Below, one piece after another: positions 55,477-63,726 of a DNA stretch of 64,000 bases; the first letter of the stretch is position 1; every line of letters starts with the position of its first letter. Below the pieces are notes generated by a model. The model searched no databases. It worked only from the letters and a program-made list of their open reading frames with translations, and had not been told where the DNA came from. The stretch lies in contig NZ_JACHJL010000004.1 in NCBI RefSeq assembly GCF_014203645.1, positions 248,001 to 312,000 of the forward strand, written 5' to 3'. The DNA comes from Streptomyces zagrosensis. Lineage in GTDB: Bacteria > Actinomycetota > Actinomycetes > Streptomycetales > Streptomycetaceae. Made by a program: the position numbers and the translations under genes.

Positions 55477-57297
55477 ATGTGTGGCATCGTCGGCTATATC
55501 GGCAAACGGGACGTGGCTCCGCTGCTTCTTGAGGGGCTCCAGCGGTTGGAGTACCGCGGCTACGACTCCGCGGGCATCGCCCTGCACACCGGCGGCAAGA
55601 CCGGGGGGCTGAAGACCGCCAAGGCCAAGGGCCGGGTCCGCGAACTGGAGTCCCGCCTCCCCAAGCGCTTCGCCGGCACGGTCGGCATCGCGCACACCCG
55701 CTGGGCCACCCACGGTGCGCCGAACGACCTCAACGCGCACCCGCACCAGGACGCCACCGGCAAGGTCGCCATCGTGCACAACGGCATCATCGACAACGCC
55801 ACCGCGCTGCGCGCCAAGCTGGTCGCCGACAACGTGGAGTTCATCTCCGACACCGACTCCGAGGTGCTCGCGCATCTGATCGGCCGCTCCACCGCCGAGA
55901 CCCTGGAGGAGAGGGTTCGCGAGGCGCTGCGGCTGATCGAGGGCACGTACGGCATCGCGGTGTTGCACGCCGACTTCCCCGACCGCATCGTTGCCGCCCG
56001 CAACGGCTCGCCCGTGGTGCTCGGCATCGGCGAGAAGGAAATGTTCGTCTCCTCCGATGTGGCGGCCCTGGTCAGCCACACCCGGCAGGTCGTCACGCTG
56101 GACGACGGCGAGATGGCCACCGTCAAGGCCGACGACTACCGCACCTACACCACCGAGGGCAGCCGCACCTCCGCGTCGCCGACCACGGTGGAGTGGGAGG
56201 CCGAGTCGTACGACATGGGCGGCCACGACACGTACATGCACAAGGAGATCTGCGAGCAGCCGGACGCCGTGGACCGAGTGCTGCGCGGACGCATCGACGA
56301 TCGCTTTTCCACCGTCCACCTCGGCGGCCTCAACCTGGACGCCCGCGAGGCGCGCGGGGTCCGTCGAGTGAAGATCCTCGGCTGCGGCTCGGCCTACCAT
56401 ACGGGCCTGATCGGGGCCCAGTTGATCGAGGAGCTGGCGCGCATCCCGGCCGATGCGGAGCCGGCGAGCGAGTTCCGCTACCGCAACGCCGTGGTCGATC
56501 CCGACACCCTCTACATCGCGGTCAGCCAGTCCGGCGAAACCTACGACACCCTGGCGGCCGTGCAGGAGCTGAAGCGCAAGGGAGCGCGGGTCCTCGGCGT
56601 GGTGAACGTCGTCGGCAGCGCCATCGCCCGCGAGACGGACGGCGGCGTGTACGTGCACGCGGGTCCGGAGGTGTGTGTCGTCTCAACCAAGTGCTTCACC
56701 AACACCGCCGTTGCCTTCGCGCTGCTCGCCCTGCACCTCGGCCGCATCCGCGACCTGTCCGTCGCAGACGGCAAGCGGATCATCGCCGGGCTGCGCAAGC
56801 TCCCGGAGCAGATCGCCGAGGTGCTGAGCGGCGAGGAGGAGATCAAGAAGCTCGCAGCGCTGTACGCGGATGCCAAGAGCATGATGTTCATCGGGCGGGT
56901 CCGCGGCTATCCGGTGGCCCGCGAGGCGTCCTTGAAGCTCAAGGAGGTCAGCTATGTGCACGCCGAGGCGTACCCGGCGTCCGAGCTCAAGCACGGCCCG
57001 CTCGCGCTGATCGAGCCGGAGGTGCCCACGGTCGCCGTGCTTCCGGATGACGACCTGTTGGAGAAGAACCGGGCGACGCTGGAGGAGATCAAGGCCCGCA
57101 GCGGTCGCATCCTCGCCGTCGCGCACCAGGAGCAGGAAAAGGCCGATCACACGATCCTGGTGCCCCGTAACGAGGTCGAGCTCGACCCGATCCTGATGGG
57201 CATTCCGCTGCAACTGCTGGCCTACCACTCGGCGTTGGCGCTAGGCCGGGACATCGACAAGCCGCGTAACCTCGCCAAGTCCGTGACGGTGGAGTAA
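55477..57297 (+). CDS. glmS: Glutamine-fructose-6-phosphate aminotransferase
   Basis: This 606-residue enzyme makes glucosamine-6-phosphate for cell wall synthesis. An N-terminal class II glutaminase domain starts CGIVGYIGKRDVAPLLLEGL with the catalytic Cys as the residue after Met. RWATHGAPNDLNAHPH and IVHNGIIDNATALR follow. Two SIS domains carry LGCGSAYHTGLIGAQLIEEL, AVSQSGETYDTLAAVQELKR and GRVRGYPVAREASLKLKEVS, then YPASELKHGPLALIEPE, ending KPRNLAKSVTVE. The ATG follows GGGAGG. No glmS ribozyme is evident, as expected in actinobacteria. Probably the primary or a second copy; many Streptomyces have two. Confidence 0.96.
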   Translation: MCGIVGYIGKRDVAPLLLEGLQRLEYRGYDSAGIALHTGGKTGGLKTAKAKGRVRELESRLPKRFAGTVGIAHTRWATHGAPNDLNAHPHQDATGKVAIVHNGIIDNATALRAKLVADNVEFISDTDSEVLAHLIGRSTAETLEERVREALRLIEGTYGIAVLHADFPDRIVAARNGSPVVLGIGEKEMFVSSDVAALVSHTRQVVTLDDGEMATVKADDYRTYTTEGSRTSASPTTVEWEAESYDMGGHDTYMHKEICEQPDAVDRVLRGRIDDRFSTVHLGGLNLDAREARGVRRVKILGCGSAYHTGLIGAQLIEELARIPADAEPASEFRYRNAVVDPDTLYIAVSQSGETYDTLAAVQELKRKGARVLGVVNVVGSAIARETDGGVYVHAGPEVCVVSTKCFTNTAVAFALLALHLGRIRDLSVADGKRIIAGLRKLPEQIAEVLSGEEEIKKLAALYADAKSMMFIGRVRGYPVAREASLKLKEVSYVHAEAYPASELKHGPLALIEPEVPTVAVLPDDDLLEKNRATLEEIKARSGRILAVAHQEQEKADHTILVPRNEVELDPILMGIPLQLLAYHSALALGRDIDKPRNLAKSVTVE

Positions 57298-57975
57298 CCG
57301 ACCCCACCGACCTCGCCGCTCCCCTTCCACACCACCCGCAAGGCCCCGGCAGCGCTCAGCTACGCCGCACCGCACCCCGCGCACCGGCTGCCGCGTACGC
57401 ATCGGCTGCACCAACCAGCGCGTACGCACCGGCTGCACCAGGCTGCATCGATTGCACACGACTGCACACGGGCTGCATACGGGCTGCCGCGTACGGAACA
57501 GCCGCATCGGATGGTCGGGGGATACGGAGGGGTGGCTTCCCGCGCATGCCACCACGCGCGCGGGAAGCCACCTCCCCTGCGCCGACGTCGCCCTTACGTC
57601 GGCATGCGGCCATCCCGCTCGGGAACCGTCACTCCCGGCGAGCGGCGCGTCGCGCCCCCGCTGGCGCGCCTGTACTGCCACGTGATGGGGGTGTACCCGT
57701 CACAAACGCACAATCCACCTGCCTGGGCGAACAAACTGAGGCCCGTCAAATGACCGCCACGGCGCGGGCGTTGGGCACTCGCGCCCCGGCGCCATCCGCG
57801 CCATCCGCTTTAGCAGAGCCGGCACAGCCCCATGGCGCCGCGAGGTACCCAGCACAGCCCCAGGCCCCCGCAGCGGGCCTACGGCGCCCCACGGCGGGCC
57901 CAGAAAAGCCCCGCGCTGGGCCCTATAAAGGGAAGCACCGCCCCAGGAGGCGCTGACCGCGGAAGGGCTCGCGCG
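57298..57975. other. Gene-free gap between glmS and usp
   Basis: This 678 bp gap has irregular CGTACGCACCGGCTGCAC-type repeats (57396-57485), the perfect hairpin at 57531-57572, and otherwise GC-rich DNA. No ORF has a good ribosome site. The part nearest the stress-protein gene (57800-57975) is rich in GCACAGCCCC-like sequence with no clear feature. Confidence 0.6.
57531..57572. terminator. Perfect 15 bp bidirectional hairpin
   Basis: GGTGGCTTCCCGCGC (57531-57545) and GCGCGGGAAGCCACC (57558-57572) around a 12-base loop, 234 bp after glmS and 404 bp after the end of the convergent usp gene. It is the strongest terminator-like hairpin by stem length, equal to the one after tRNA-His. Confidence 0.8.
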
Positions 57976-58497
57976 CTACGGGATGACCACGACCGGGCGC
58001 TGCGCGCGGCGGGCGAGCCGCCCGGCGACGGAGCCGAAGATCCGGCCCACCAGCCCATGCGTGGAGCCCACGACGATGGCGTCGGCCGCGTACTCCCTGC
58101 CCACTTCCTCCAGCTCATGGCAGATGTCGCCGCCGCGCTCAACAAGAATCCACGGCACCTCGGAGAGGTAGTCCGCGCAAGCCAGTTCGAGGCCGAGGAC
58201 CTCGGTGCGGTGGTCGGGGACGTCCACAAAGACGGGGGGCTCGCAGCCGGCCCATACGGTCGTAGGCAACCGGTTGGCGACGTGCACGATGATCAGACCG
58301 GAGGCAGAGCGGCGGGCCATGCCAATGGCGTAGGCGAGCGCGCGCTCGCTGGACACCGAGCCGTCGAAGCCGACTACCACTCCATGCTGGAACGCCGGAT
58401 CGCAAGGATGACGCGTCTCTTCCGCCGCTTCGGGGTGCGCCGTGGAGTCGGCGACCCGCTTGCGGTCCGCGGGTTCGGGGATTTCGTAACCGGCCAT
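57976..58497 (-). CDS. Universal stress protein (UspA family)
   Basis: This 173-residue single Usp domain has the strand GVVVGFDGSVSSERALAYAI, a helix (MARRSASGLIIVHVANRLP) and the C-terminal ATP-binding loop GSTHGLVGRIFGSVAGRLAR with RRAQRPVVVIP. The G-X2-G-X9-GSV pattern suggests ATP binding. About 30 N-terminal residues (MAGYEIPEPADRKRVADSTA) precede the domain. Start ATG 58497 with a weak GAG site. Single-gene unit in the opposite direction to glmS and to the adpA locus. Regulation was not readable. Confidence 0.9.
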   Translation of the reverse strand: MAGYEIPEPADRKRVADSTAHPEAAEETRHPCDPAFQHGVVVGFDGSVSSERALAYAIGMARRSASGLIIVHVANRLPTTVWAGCEPPVFVDVPDHRTEVLGLELACADYLSEVPWILVERGGDICHELEEVGREYAADAIVVGSTHGLVGRIFGSVAGRLARRAQRPVVVIP

Positions 58498-58853
58498 CTG
58501 TTATCTCGGCGAAGAAAGTCCTGCTGCGGAGGGTTTCGGCGGGGGGGTTGTTGCGGTGGACAACGGACTGTGGGAGCGGGATCGGCGGCGCCGGACGGAA
58601 ATCGTCCGGGATTCACCTTTCCAAGCACCCACCCCCAAGGGTACGGCGCCACTCCCCGCCTGCCCAGAGGCAACCCCGACAGGCGGGGCAAGCTGGGCAA
58701 GCTTCATCGGAGCATGCCGGAGGGCCGCTCAGAGCGCAATGCCCCAAGTGGCCCCCCGGCGTACGCCGTGTAGTGACCCGATGGCAAACAAGGCGTTGTA
58801 GTACCCGCTAGCCGTCACCCGGAGGGACCTCCTCCCCTAGGAGGGAAGACTTC
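58498..58853. other. Gap between usp and the small membrane-protein gene
   Basis: No gene is seen. A hairpin-like CCCCGACAGGCGGGG lies near 58675-58690, and the CCTCCT/AGGAGG structure at 58828-58844 precedes the next gene. The usp promoter must also lie here; no clear -10/-35 pair was found. Confidence 0.5.
58828..58844 (+). promoter_or_regulatory. Hairpin that can hide the Shine-Dalgarno
   Basis: CCTCCT (58828-58833) can pair with the AGGAGG ribosome site (58839-58844) across CCCCT, and a second GGAGGG copy lies at 58821-58826. The two alternative pairings could act as a translation switch for the downstream gene. It may be chance in GC-rich DNA. Confidence 0.5.
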
Positions 58854-59459
58854 GTGCCCCGACTCAGCGAGTACATCCCCGCCCACGCCCCCGCCGCGCC
58901 CCGCACCACACCCGACACATCCCCTTCTGCCCCTGCCACCACTGCCACACCTTCTGCCCCTGACGCCCCAGCCGGCGCGTCAGACCCATTACGTACCGTC
59001 CGCTCCTCACACCTCGAAGGGCGGGCGCCGGCGCGTGCGGGGCTCTTCACCGCGCCCCGGGTCACCTCCGCCGGACCCCGCTCAGTGCCGCGCCTTACCT
59101 CTCGGGCCGAGACCCTCGCGCTCGCCGGGCTCACCTGTGGGGGCGCGGCGCCCACCCGAGCGACCGGAAGGTCGGCCTCCGCCGCCGCGGGCGACATGGT
59201 CAGTTGGGGCGCCTTTTGCTGCGCGCTGATGCCGATGGTCCTGCTGGTGTGTGGATCTTCGTTCGGTGGCGCGGCAGGCACCGCGCTCGGCCTCGCCGCG
59301 GTAACCGCCGCCTGCCGCACATTGCTTCGCCGAGCGGAGCGGCGGGCGGCCCGAATGACCGCCGAACACCTGCGCGCGCACTGCGCCCGATACGGCCGTA
59401 CGACGCCCGCCGAGCGCCCTGTTGGCCACCTGTCCGAAGGCTGTACGCCTGTCGGCTGA
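58854..59459 (+). CDS. Small membrane protein upstream of adpA
   Basis: This 201-residue protein has a Pro/Thr/Ala-rich N-terminal half (about residues 1-110) that looks disordered. A hydrophobic segment follows (about 113-155: GDMVSWGAFCCALMPMVLLV, then CGSSFGGAAGTALGLAAVTA) that would span the membrane once or twice, and a short Arg-rich C-terminus (RRAERRAARMTAEHLRAHCA). GTG 58854 follows AGGAGG. No function recognised. It lies 324 bp before the adpA leader ORF in the same direction, and the position upstream of adpA is what I would expect in Streptomyces. Confidence 0.72.
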   Translation: MPRLSEYIPAHAPAAPRTTPDTSPSAPATTATPSAPDAPAGASDPLRTVRSSHLEGRAPARAGLFTAPRVTSAGPRSVPRLTSRAETLALAGLTCGGAAPTRATGRSASAAAGDMVSWGAFCCALMPMVLLVCGSSFGGAAGTALGLAAVTAACRTLLRRAERRAARMTAEHLRAHCARYGRTTPAERPVGHLSEGCTPVG

Positions 59460-59783
59460 CCCGCTCGTACGTTTGCGGCCAACGGTTTTCAGCCAACTTC
59501 GGAACAAGTTGTGCCTGTTGCCAAATAGCCCCTCCAACCCACGTCTGACCAGCTAGGAAAGGAGTGTCGGGGGGACTTACCCCCTACGGGGAGGCGGCGA
59601 AGGCGAAAGGCGCACTTCCCTCTGGGCCCCACGAGTGCAACGCTTCGTGATCGAATGCTTTACGCCAAGTTGTCATGTCGACTTACAGGCGGGTGGTGAA
59701 CTGGTCACGGTGACCACACGCGACACAGTAGATTCGATCTTGGCCATGACCGGCGGGGGAACCGTTCAGGACCGAGGGGAAAC
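59460..59783 (+). promoter_or_regulatory. adpA promoter and leader region
   Basis: No gene lies here. A perfect palindrome TGGTCAC-G-GTGACCA at 59702-59716 (15 bp) lies 112 bp before the adpA start and is a likely operator; the GTCAC/GTGAC halves resemble those of several developmental regulators, but the binder is unknown. CAGGACCGAG is repeated at 59767 and 59787. The part near 59500-59640 is lower in GC and may hold the promoter. Confidence 0.55.
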
Positions 59784-59831
59784 GTGCAGGACCGAGAGGA
59801 CGCGACCACCCAGGGGGGCTTAGTTCCATGA
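59784..59831 (+). CDS. TTA-containing leader ORF overlapping the adpA start
   Basis: A 15-codon ORF, GTG CAG GAC CGA GAG ... CAG GGG GGC TTA GTT CCA TGA, reading [15 protein letters not shown]. It follows GAGGGG four bases upstream and ends in TGA that overlaps the adpA ATG by ATGA (59828-59831). Codon 13 (59820-59822) is TTA. The arrangement is that of a translationally coupled leader peptide. Such a short ORF can arise by chance, so translation is unproven. The TTA, the good ribosome site and the exact overlap together make it worth testing. Confidence 0.45.
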   Translation: MQDREDATTQGGLVP

Positions 59832-61171
59832 GCCAGGACTCCACAACCGTACCGGAGGCCGCCCGAAAGCTCTCCGGACGCCGCCGCCGGGAGATCGTCG
59901 CAGTGCTGCTCTTTAGCGGCGGCCCCATTTTCGAGAGCTCCATACCGCTCTCTGTCTTCGGCATCGACCGGCAAGACGCCGGCGTCCCTCGCTACCGATT
60001 GTTGGTGTGCGCGGGCGAAGACGTACCGCTTCGCACCACGGGCGGACTCGAACTGACCGCACCGTACGGCTTGGAGGCCCTCTCCCGAGCGGGCACCGTC
60101 GTCGTACCAGCCTGGCGGTCGATCACCCAGTCACCGCCCACGGCCGCGTTGGACGCGCTGCGCCGTGCGCACGAGGAGGGCGCCCGCATCGTCGGGTTGT
60201 GCACCGGTGCCTTCGTGTTGGCGGCGGCCGGACTACTCGATGGAAGGCCCGCGACGACGCACTGGATGTATGCGCCGACGCTGGCCAAGCGATATCCGTC
60301 GGTCCACGTGGACCCCAGGGAACTCTTCGTGGACGACGGTGACGTGCTCACGTCGGCGGGCACCGCCGCCGGCATCGATCTCTGCCTGCACATCGTGCGC
60401 ACCGACCACGGCGCCGACGCGGCGGGGGCACTCGCCCGCCGTCTCGTCGTACCGCCGCGCCGATCGGGCGGACAGGAACGCTACCTAGACAGGTCGCTGC
60501 CGGAAGAAATCGGCGCCGACCCGCTGGCCGAGGTCGTGGCGTGGGCGTTGGAGCATCTCCATGAGCAGTTCGACGTCGAAGCGCTGGCGGCTCGCGCCTA
60601 TATGAGTCGCCGAACCTTCGACCGACGCTTCCGCTCGCTCACTGGGAGCGCTCCACTTCAGTGGCTGATCACCCAACGGGTGCTTCAGGCCCAGCGACTC
60701 CTTGAGACCTCCGACTACTCCGTGGACGAGGTCGCCGGACGCTGCGGGTTCCGCTCACCGGTCGCGCTGCGCGGCCACTTCCGGCGGCAGCTCGGATCGT
60801 CCCCGGCGGCCTACCGAGCGGCGTACCGGGCGCGCAGGCCACAAAGCGGGCCGCCCGAACGCGCCGATCGGGCGGAACGCCATGAACGAGCCGACCGAGC
60901 GGAGCTCATCGAGCAACGCTCCGGCGAGCCAATCCAGGTCCGCCGCGCACCGATGGCCGCCGCAGCCGCACATGGCGGACCATCCGGCGCCACCGCGCTA
61001 GGCCACGGTGGCATGCACCACGGTGGCATGCAGCACGGCGGCTCGATGCACGGCGGCTCCGATCCGGGGAAGCCCGAGTCGGATGCCTACGTTCCACGTC
61101 TTCCCGAACAGTCGGCGCGTACTCCTGGCCGCGCCAGCCTGCCCGGCCAGCGGGAACGCCCCGTAGGGTGA
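59828..61171 (+). CDS. adpA: AdpA-type central developmental regulator (AraC family)
   Basis: This 447-residue transcription factor activates the morphological and secondary-metabolism genes of Streptomyces. The N-terminal DJ-1/PfpI-like domain (about residues 22-190) has [12 protein letters not shown] near the nucleophile position, and the double AraC helix-turn-helix is at about residues 245-340 ([60 protein letters not shown]). These match Streptomyces AdpA as I recall it. The usual length is about 400; here the C-terminal tail has His/Gly/Met repeats ([12 protein letters not shown]) near residues 395-412. The gene contains no in-frame TTA codon. ATG 59828 follows GGGGGG nine bases upstream, coupled to the leader ORF. 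orn follows 4 bp downstream. Confidence 0.93.
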   Translation: MSQDSTTVPEAARKLSGRRRREIVAVLLFSGGPIFESSIPLSVFGIDRQDAGVPRYRLLVCAGEDVPLRTTGGLELTAPYGLEALSRAGTVVVPAWRSITQSPPTAALDALRRAHEEGARIVGLCTGAFVLAAAGLLDGRPATTHWMYAPTLAKRYPSVHVDPRELFVDDGDVLTSAGTAAGIDLCLHIVRTDHGADAAGALARRLVVPPRRSGGQERYLDRSLPEEIGADPLAEVVAWALEHLHEQFDVEALAARAYMSRRTFDRRFRSLTGSAPLQWLITQRVLQAQRLLETSDYSVDEVAGRCGFRSPVALRGHFRRQLGSSPAAYRAAYRARRPQSGPPERADRAERHERADRAELIEQRSGEPIQVRRAPMAAAAAHGGPSGATALGHGGMHHGGMQHGGSMHGGSDPGKPESDAYVPRLPEQSARTPGRASLPGQRERPVG

Positions 61172-61175
61172 CGCC

Positions 61176-61784
61176 ATGAACGATCGCATGGTGTGGATCG
61201 ACTGCGAGATGACCGGCCTCTCGCTGTCCGACGACGCGCTCATTGAGGTGGCCGCGCTGGTCACCGATTCCGAACTGAACATCATCGGCGACGGTGTGGA
61301 CATCGTGATCCGTCCGCCCGCCGAGGCGCTGACCACCATGCCGGACGTGGTGCGCGAGATGCACACCACGTCCGGGCTGCTGGACGAGTTGGACAGCGGC
61401 ACCACGCTCGCGGACGCCGAGCAACGGGTCTTGGCGTACATCAAGGCCCAGGTGCCGGAGCCGGGCAAGGCCCCGTTGTGCGGAAACTCGGTGAGCACCG
61501 ACCGAGGCTTCCTGCTCCGCGACATGCCCGACCTGGAGAGCCATCTCCACTATCGGATCGTCGATGTGTCGTCGATCAAGGAGTTGGCCCGCCGCTGGTA
61601 TCCGCGCGCCTACTTCAACAGCCCCAAGAAGAACGGCAACCACCGGGCACTCGCCGACATCAAAGAGAGCATCGCGGAACTGCGCTACTACCGCGAGGCG
61701 ATCTTCGTGCCGCAACCGGGCCCGGACTCGGAGCGGGCGAAGTCGATCGCGGGCAAGTACGTCCTGCCCTCGTCGCCAGCGTGA
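61176..61784 (+). CDS. orn: Oligoribonuclease (Orn)
   Basis: This 202-residue DEDDh 3'-5' exonuclease degrades short RNA fragments (2-5 nt) and pGpG. All acidic positions are visible: WIDCEMTGL with Asp/Glu, [11 protein letters not shown] with Asp and [11 protein letters not shown]. The final [11 protein letters not shown] carries the catalytic His and Asp. Length is a little over the 180-200 residues usual for the family. ATG 61176 is 4 bp after the adpA stop, so the pair is almost certainly cotranscribed and perhaps translationally coupled. The adpA-orn neighbourhood is conserved in Streptomyces. Loss of the orthologue is known to delay development. Confidence 0.96.
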   Translation: MNDRMVWIDCEMTGLSLSDDALIEVAALVTDSELNIIGDGVDIVIRPPAEALTTMPDVVREMHTTSGLLDELDSGTTLADAEQRVLAYIKAQVPEPGKAPLCGNSVSTDRGFLLRDMPDLESHLHYRIVDVSSIKELARRWYPRAYFNSPKKNGNHRALADIKESIAELRYYREAIFVPQPGPDSERAKSIAGKYVLPSSPA

Positions 61785-61878
61785 GGGTGCTCGCTCCCGG
61801 CTCTGAACAAGCCGGGAGCGAGCACCCCTTCGGACCCTGTACACTTTTCCTCGTCCGGTACGGAAAGCACCGGTCATG

Positions 61879-61951
61879 GTGGGTATAGCTCAGACGGTAG
61901 AGCACCTGGTTGTGGTCCAGGATGTCGCGGGTTCGAGTCCCGTTACTCACC
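61879..61951 (+). tRNA. tRNA-His (anticodon GTG)
   Basis: The cloverleaf is complete. Acceptor GTGGGTA/TACTCAC, T8-A9, D-stem GCTC/GAGC, anticodon stem CCTGG/CCAGG with loop TTGTGGT (anticodon GTG at 61912-61914), T-stem GCGGG/CCCGT with loop TTCGAGT. A G at 61878 would supply the G-1 typical of tRNA-His opposite the C at 61951. CCA is not encoded. Confidence 0.97.
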
Positions 61952-61961
61952 CTGAACGATC

Positions 61962-61995
61962 AAGGCCCTGACCTGCGAAAGCAGGTCAGGGCCTT
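61962..61995 (+). terminator. Perfect 15 bp terminator after tRNA-His
   Basis: AAGGCCCTGACCTGC (61962-61976) pairs with GCAGGTCAGGGCCTT (61981-61995) around a GAAA tetraloop, followed by TCGTTG. It begins 11 bp after the tRNA. Confidence 0.92.
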
Positions 61996-62119
61996 TCGTT
62001 GTTGCAGTGGAAGTGGCACTGGCAGTGGAACCGGGCGCGGTGAGGACCCGATGCGAACGCCACGCCGGCCGGCCCCGGGGCCTGGCGCGGACTGGGGCCC
62101 GCAAAGGGAGCCCCGGCCA

Positions 62120-62344
62120 TCAGCTTGCTGGAGCGGGCCAGTGGTCCATATCGCCGCCCCGCCACTCGATCTGCTCGGGGTTGCCCAGCGTCAGGTCCTC
62201 GGGGTCCTCGATGCCGGCCCTGCGCAAAAACTCCGAGACGTCCCCCCGGCCATGGGCGAGGCCGACGATGACGCCGCGGATCGTGACGCGGCGTCCGCCC
62301 GACGCTATGGGCGGATGGACGATCACGGGCGGATGTTCAGCCAT
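62120..62344 (-). CDS. Small conserved actinomycete protein
   Basis: This 74-residue protein (MAEHPPVIVHPPIASGGRRV, TIRGVIVGLAHGRGDVSEFL, RRAGIEDPEDLTLGNPEQIE, WRGGDMDHWP) resembles short Streptomyces proteins of unknown function that I recall next to tRNA-His/orn. The pattern of a strand-rich start, a GLAHGRGDV helix and an acidic end with a Trp suggests a compact domain. ATG 62344 with GGAG only two bases upstream is not ideal, and the longer frame to 62404 would add 20 unlikely residues. Confidence 0.7.
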   Translation of the reverse strand: MAEHPPVIVHPPIASGGRRVTIRGVIVGLAHGRGDVSEFLRRAGIEDPEDLTLGNPEQIEWRGGDMDHWPAPAS

Positions 62345-62670
62345 GTCTCCAGCGTGCGCCCGGCGCGGTGCGGTCGCACATTGGGCGAGGAACCCAGCGC
62401 CCAATTCGGGCAGGCACCACAGGGCCGGGCGCGTACGGCGTGACCCGTGGGCCCCTCACGTCGCCACGCCAGCGCCGCTGTTCCGTACACCTGCGCCGTT
62501 GCTCCGTGCGCCATCGCCGTTGCTCCCTGCGAGCTCGCCCGCAGGTCCGTACGGCACGGCCCGTGGCCCGGGTGGCCGGCGATACGGACTCCGGCCCTGG
62601 CGGTGGGTGCACCTGACGGGGGGCCCGGGGGCAGGTGCGGCGATCGGTACGGAGTAGGCGCGGGGGTACG
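62345..62670. other. Gap before LacI gene
   Basis: No gene is seen in this 326 bp stretch. CGCCGTTGCTCC-like units repeat irregularly near 62470-62535. No strong hairpin separates the LacI gene (ending at 62671) from the small gene; both are transcribed leftward. Confidence 0.55.
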
Positions 62671-63726
62671 TCAGGAGGACTCGCGGCGGATGAGTTCGGC
62701 AGGCAGGACGAGTTGAGGGCAGGTAGGGGGCGTCTTGACGTCGGTGTAGCGGGCAGCGATCTGTTCCAGGAGGACGCGGGCCATCGCGCGGCCCATGTCC
62801 TCGGTTGACTGTCGAACGCTGGTCAGCGGCGGGTCCACGTGGCGGGCTATGGGTGAGTCGTCGTAACCGACGAGAGCCACATCGCCGGGGACCTTGCGGC
62901 CGTTCTCCCGGAGCACCTGACGGGCGCCTGCGGCCATCACATCGGACGCCGCGAAGACCGCGTCCAGGTCCGGGCGGCGGGCCAGCAGTGCGGCCATCGC
63001 CCGCCGCCCTCCCTCCTCGGTGAAGTCGGCCGGCTCGATCAGTTCGGGGGCCTTGGGCTGCTCGGCTGCTTCCAGGGCCTCGCGGTAACCGTCGAGGCGG
63101 CACTGGGCCGCGTACATGTCGAGCGGCCCGGTGATGGTGGCGATCGTTCGGCGGCCCCGCTCCACCAGGTGGGCCACGGCGGCCCGCGCGCCGCCGAGGT
63201 TGTCGGAGTCCACGTAGGGGACCGTCTCACGGGCTGCGCGCCGACCGCCGAGGACGACGGGCACCTCGATCCGCTCCAGCAGGTCGGGCAGTGGGTCTTC
63301 GGCGTGTGCGGAGACCAGCAGTACGCCGTCCACGCGGTGCGCGGACAGGTAGTCGGCCAGCCGCTGCCGCTCCTTGGGGGTACGCACGAGGGTGAGCAGC
63401 AGTTGCAGGTCCGTATCGGCGAGTTCGCAGCCGACGCCACGGATGATGTCGGAGAAGTACGGCTCGGCGAACAGCCGGGTCTCCGGCTCGGGTATGACCA
63501 GTGCCACGGCGTCGGCCCGGTTGGCGGCAAGCGCGCGGGCCGCCCGGTTGGGCACATAGCCCAAATCGATGACCGCCTGCTCGACCGCGGCACGGGTCCG
63601 GTCGCTCACCCGCGGCGAACCATTGATCACCCGGGACGCGGTGCCGCGTCCCACCCCGGCCCGCGCGGCAACCTCCTCCAGGGTGGGCCTGCCTCGCCCG
63701 GCACCACGCCGTCTAGCCGCCGCCAT
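62671..63726 (-). CDS. LacI-family transcriptional regulator
   Basis: This 351-residue repressor has the LacI helix-turn-helix (RPTLEEVAARAGVGRGTASR, VINGSPRVSDRTRAAVEQAV, DLGYVPNRAARALAANR) and the sugar-binding domain (PYFSDIIRGVGCELADTDLQ, VDGVLLVSAHAEDPLPDLLE, GYREALEAAEQPKAPE, VALVGYDDSPIARHVDPPLT, SVRQSTEDMGRAMARVLLEQ). ATG 63726 follows GGAGG five bases upstream and is preferred over the ATG at 63744. It probably controls sugar uptake or use, but no sugar genes adjoin it in the window. Its target genes may lie to the right of the window, divergent. Confidence 0.91.
   Translation of the reverse strand: MAAARRRGAGRGRPTLEEVAARAGVGRGTASRVINGSPRVSDRTRAAVEQAVIDLGYVPNRAARALAANRADAVALVIPEPETRLFAEPYFSDIIRGVGCELADTDLQLLLTLVRTPKERQRLADYLSAHRVDGVLLVSAHAEDPLPDLLERIEVPVVLGGRRAARETVPYVDSDNLGGARAAVAHLVERGRRTIATITGPLDMYAAQCRLDGYREALEAAEQPKAPELIEPADFTEEGGRRAMAALLARRPDLDAVFAASDVMAAGARQVLRENGRKVPGDVALVGYDDSPIARHVDPPLTSVRQSTEDMGRAMARVLLEQIAARYTDVKTPPTCPQLVLPAELIRRESS

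Noticed and set aside
57396..57490. Inverted and direct CGTACGCACC/GGCTGCAC units as a possible riboswitch or replication-origin-like element.
   Set aside because: No conserved core motif, no DnaA-box-like sequence, and they follow the general micro-repeat pattern.
46681..61952. A 15 kb integrative element bounded by the tRNA-His 3' end and its copy.
   Set aside because: The long copy is inverted, the direct one is only 14 bases, no integrase or plasmid genes lie between, and the enclosed genes are core metabolism with normal composition.
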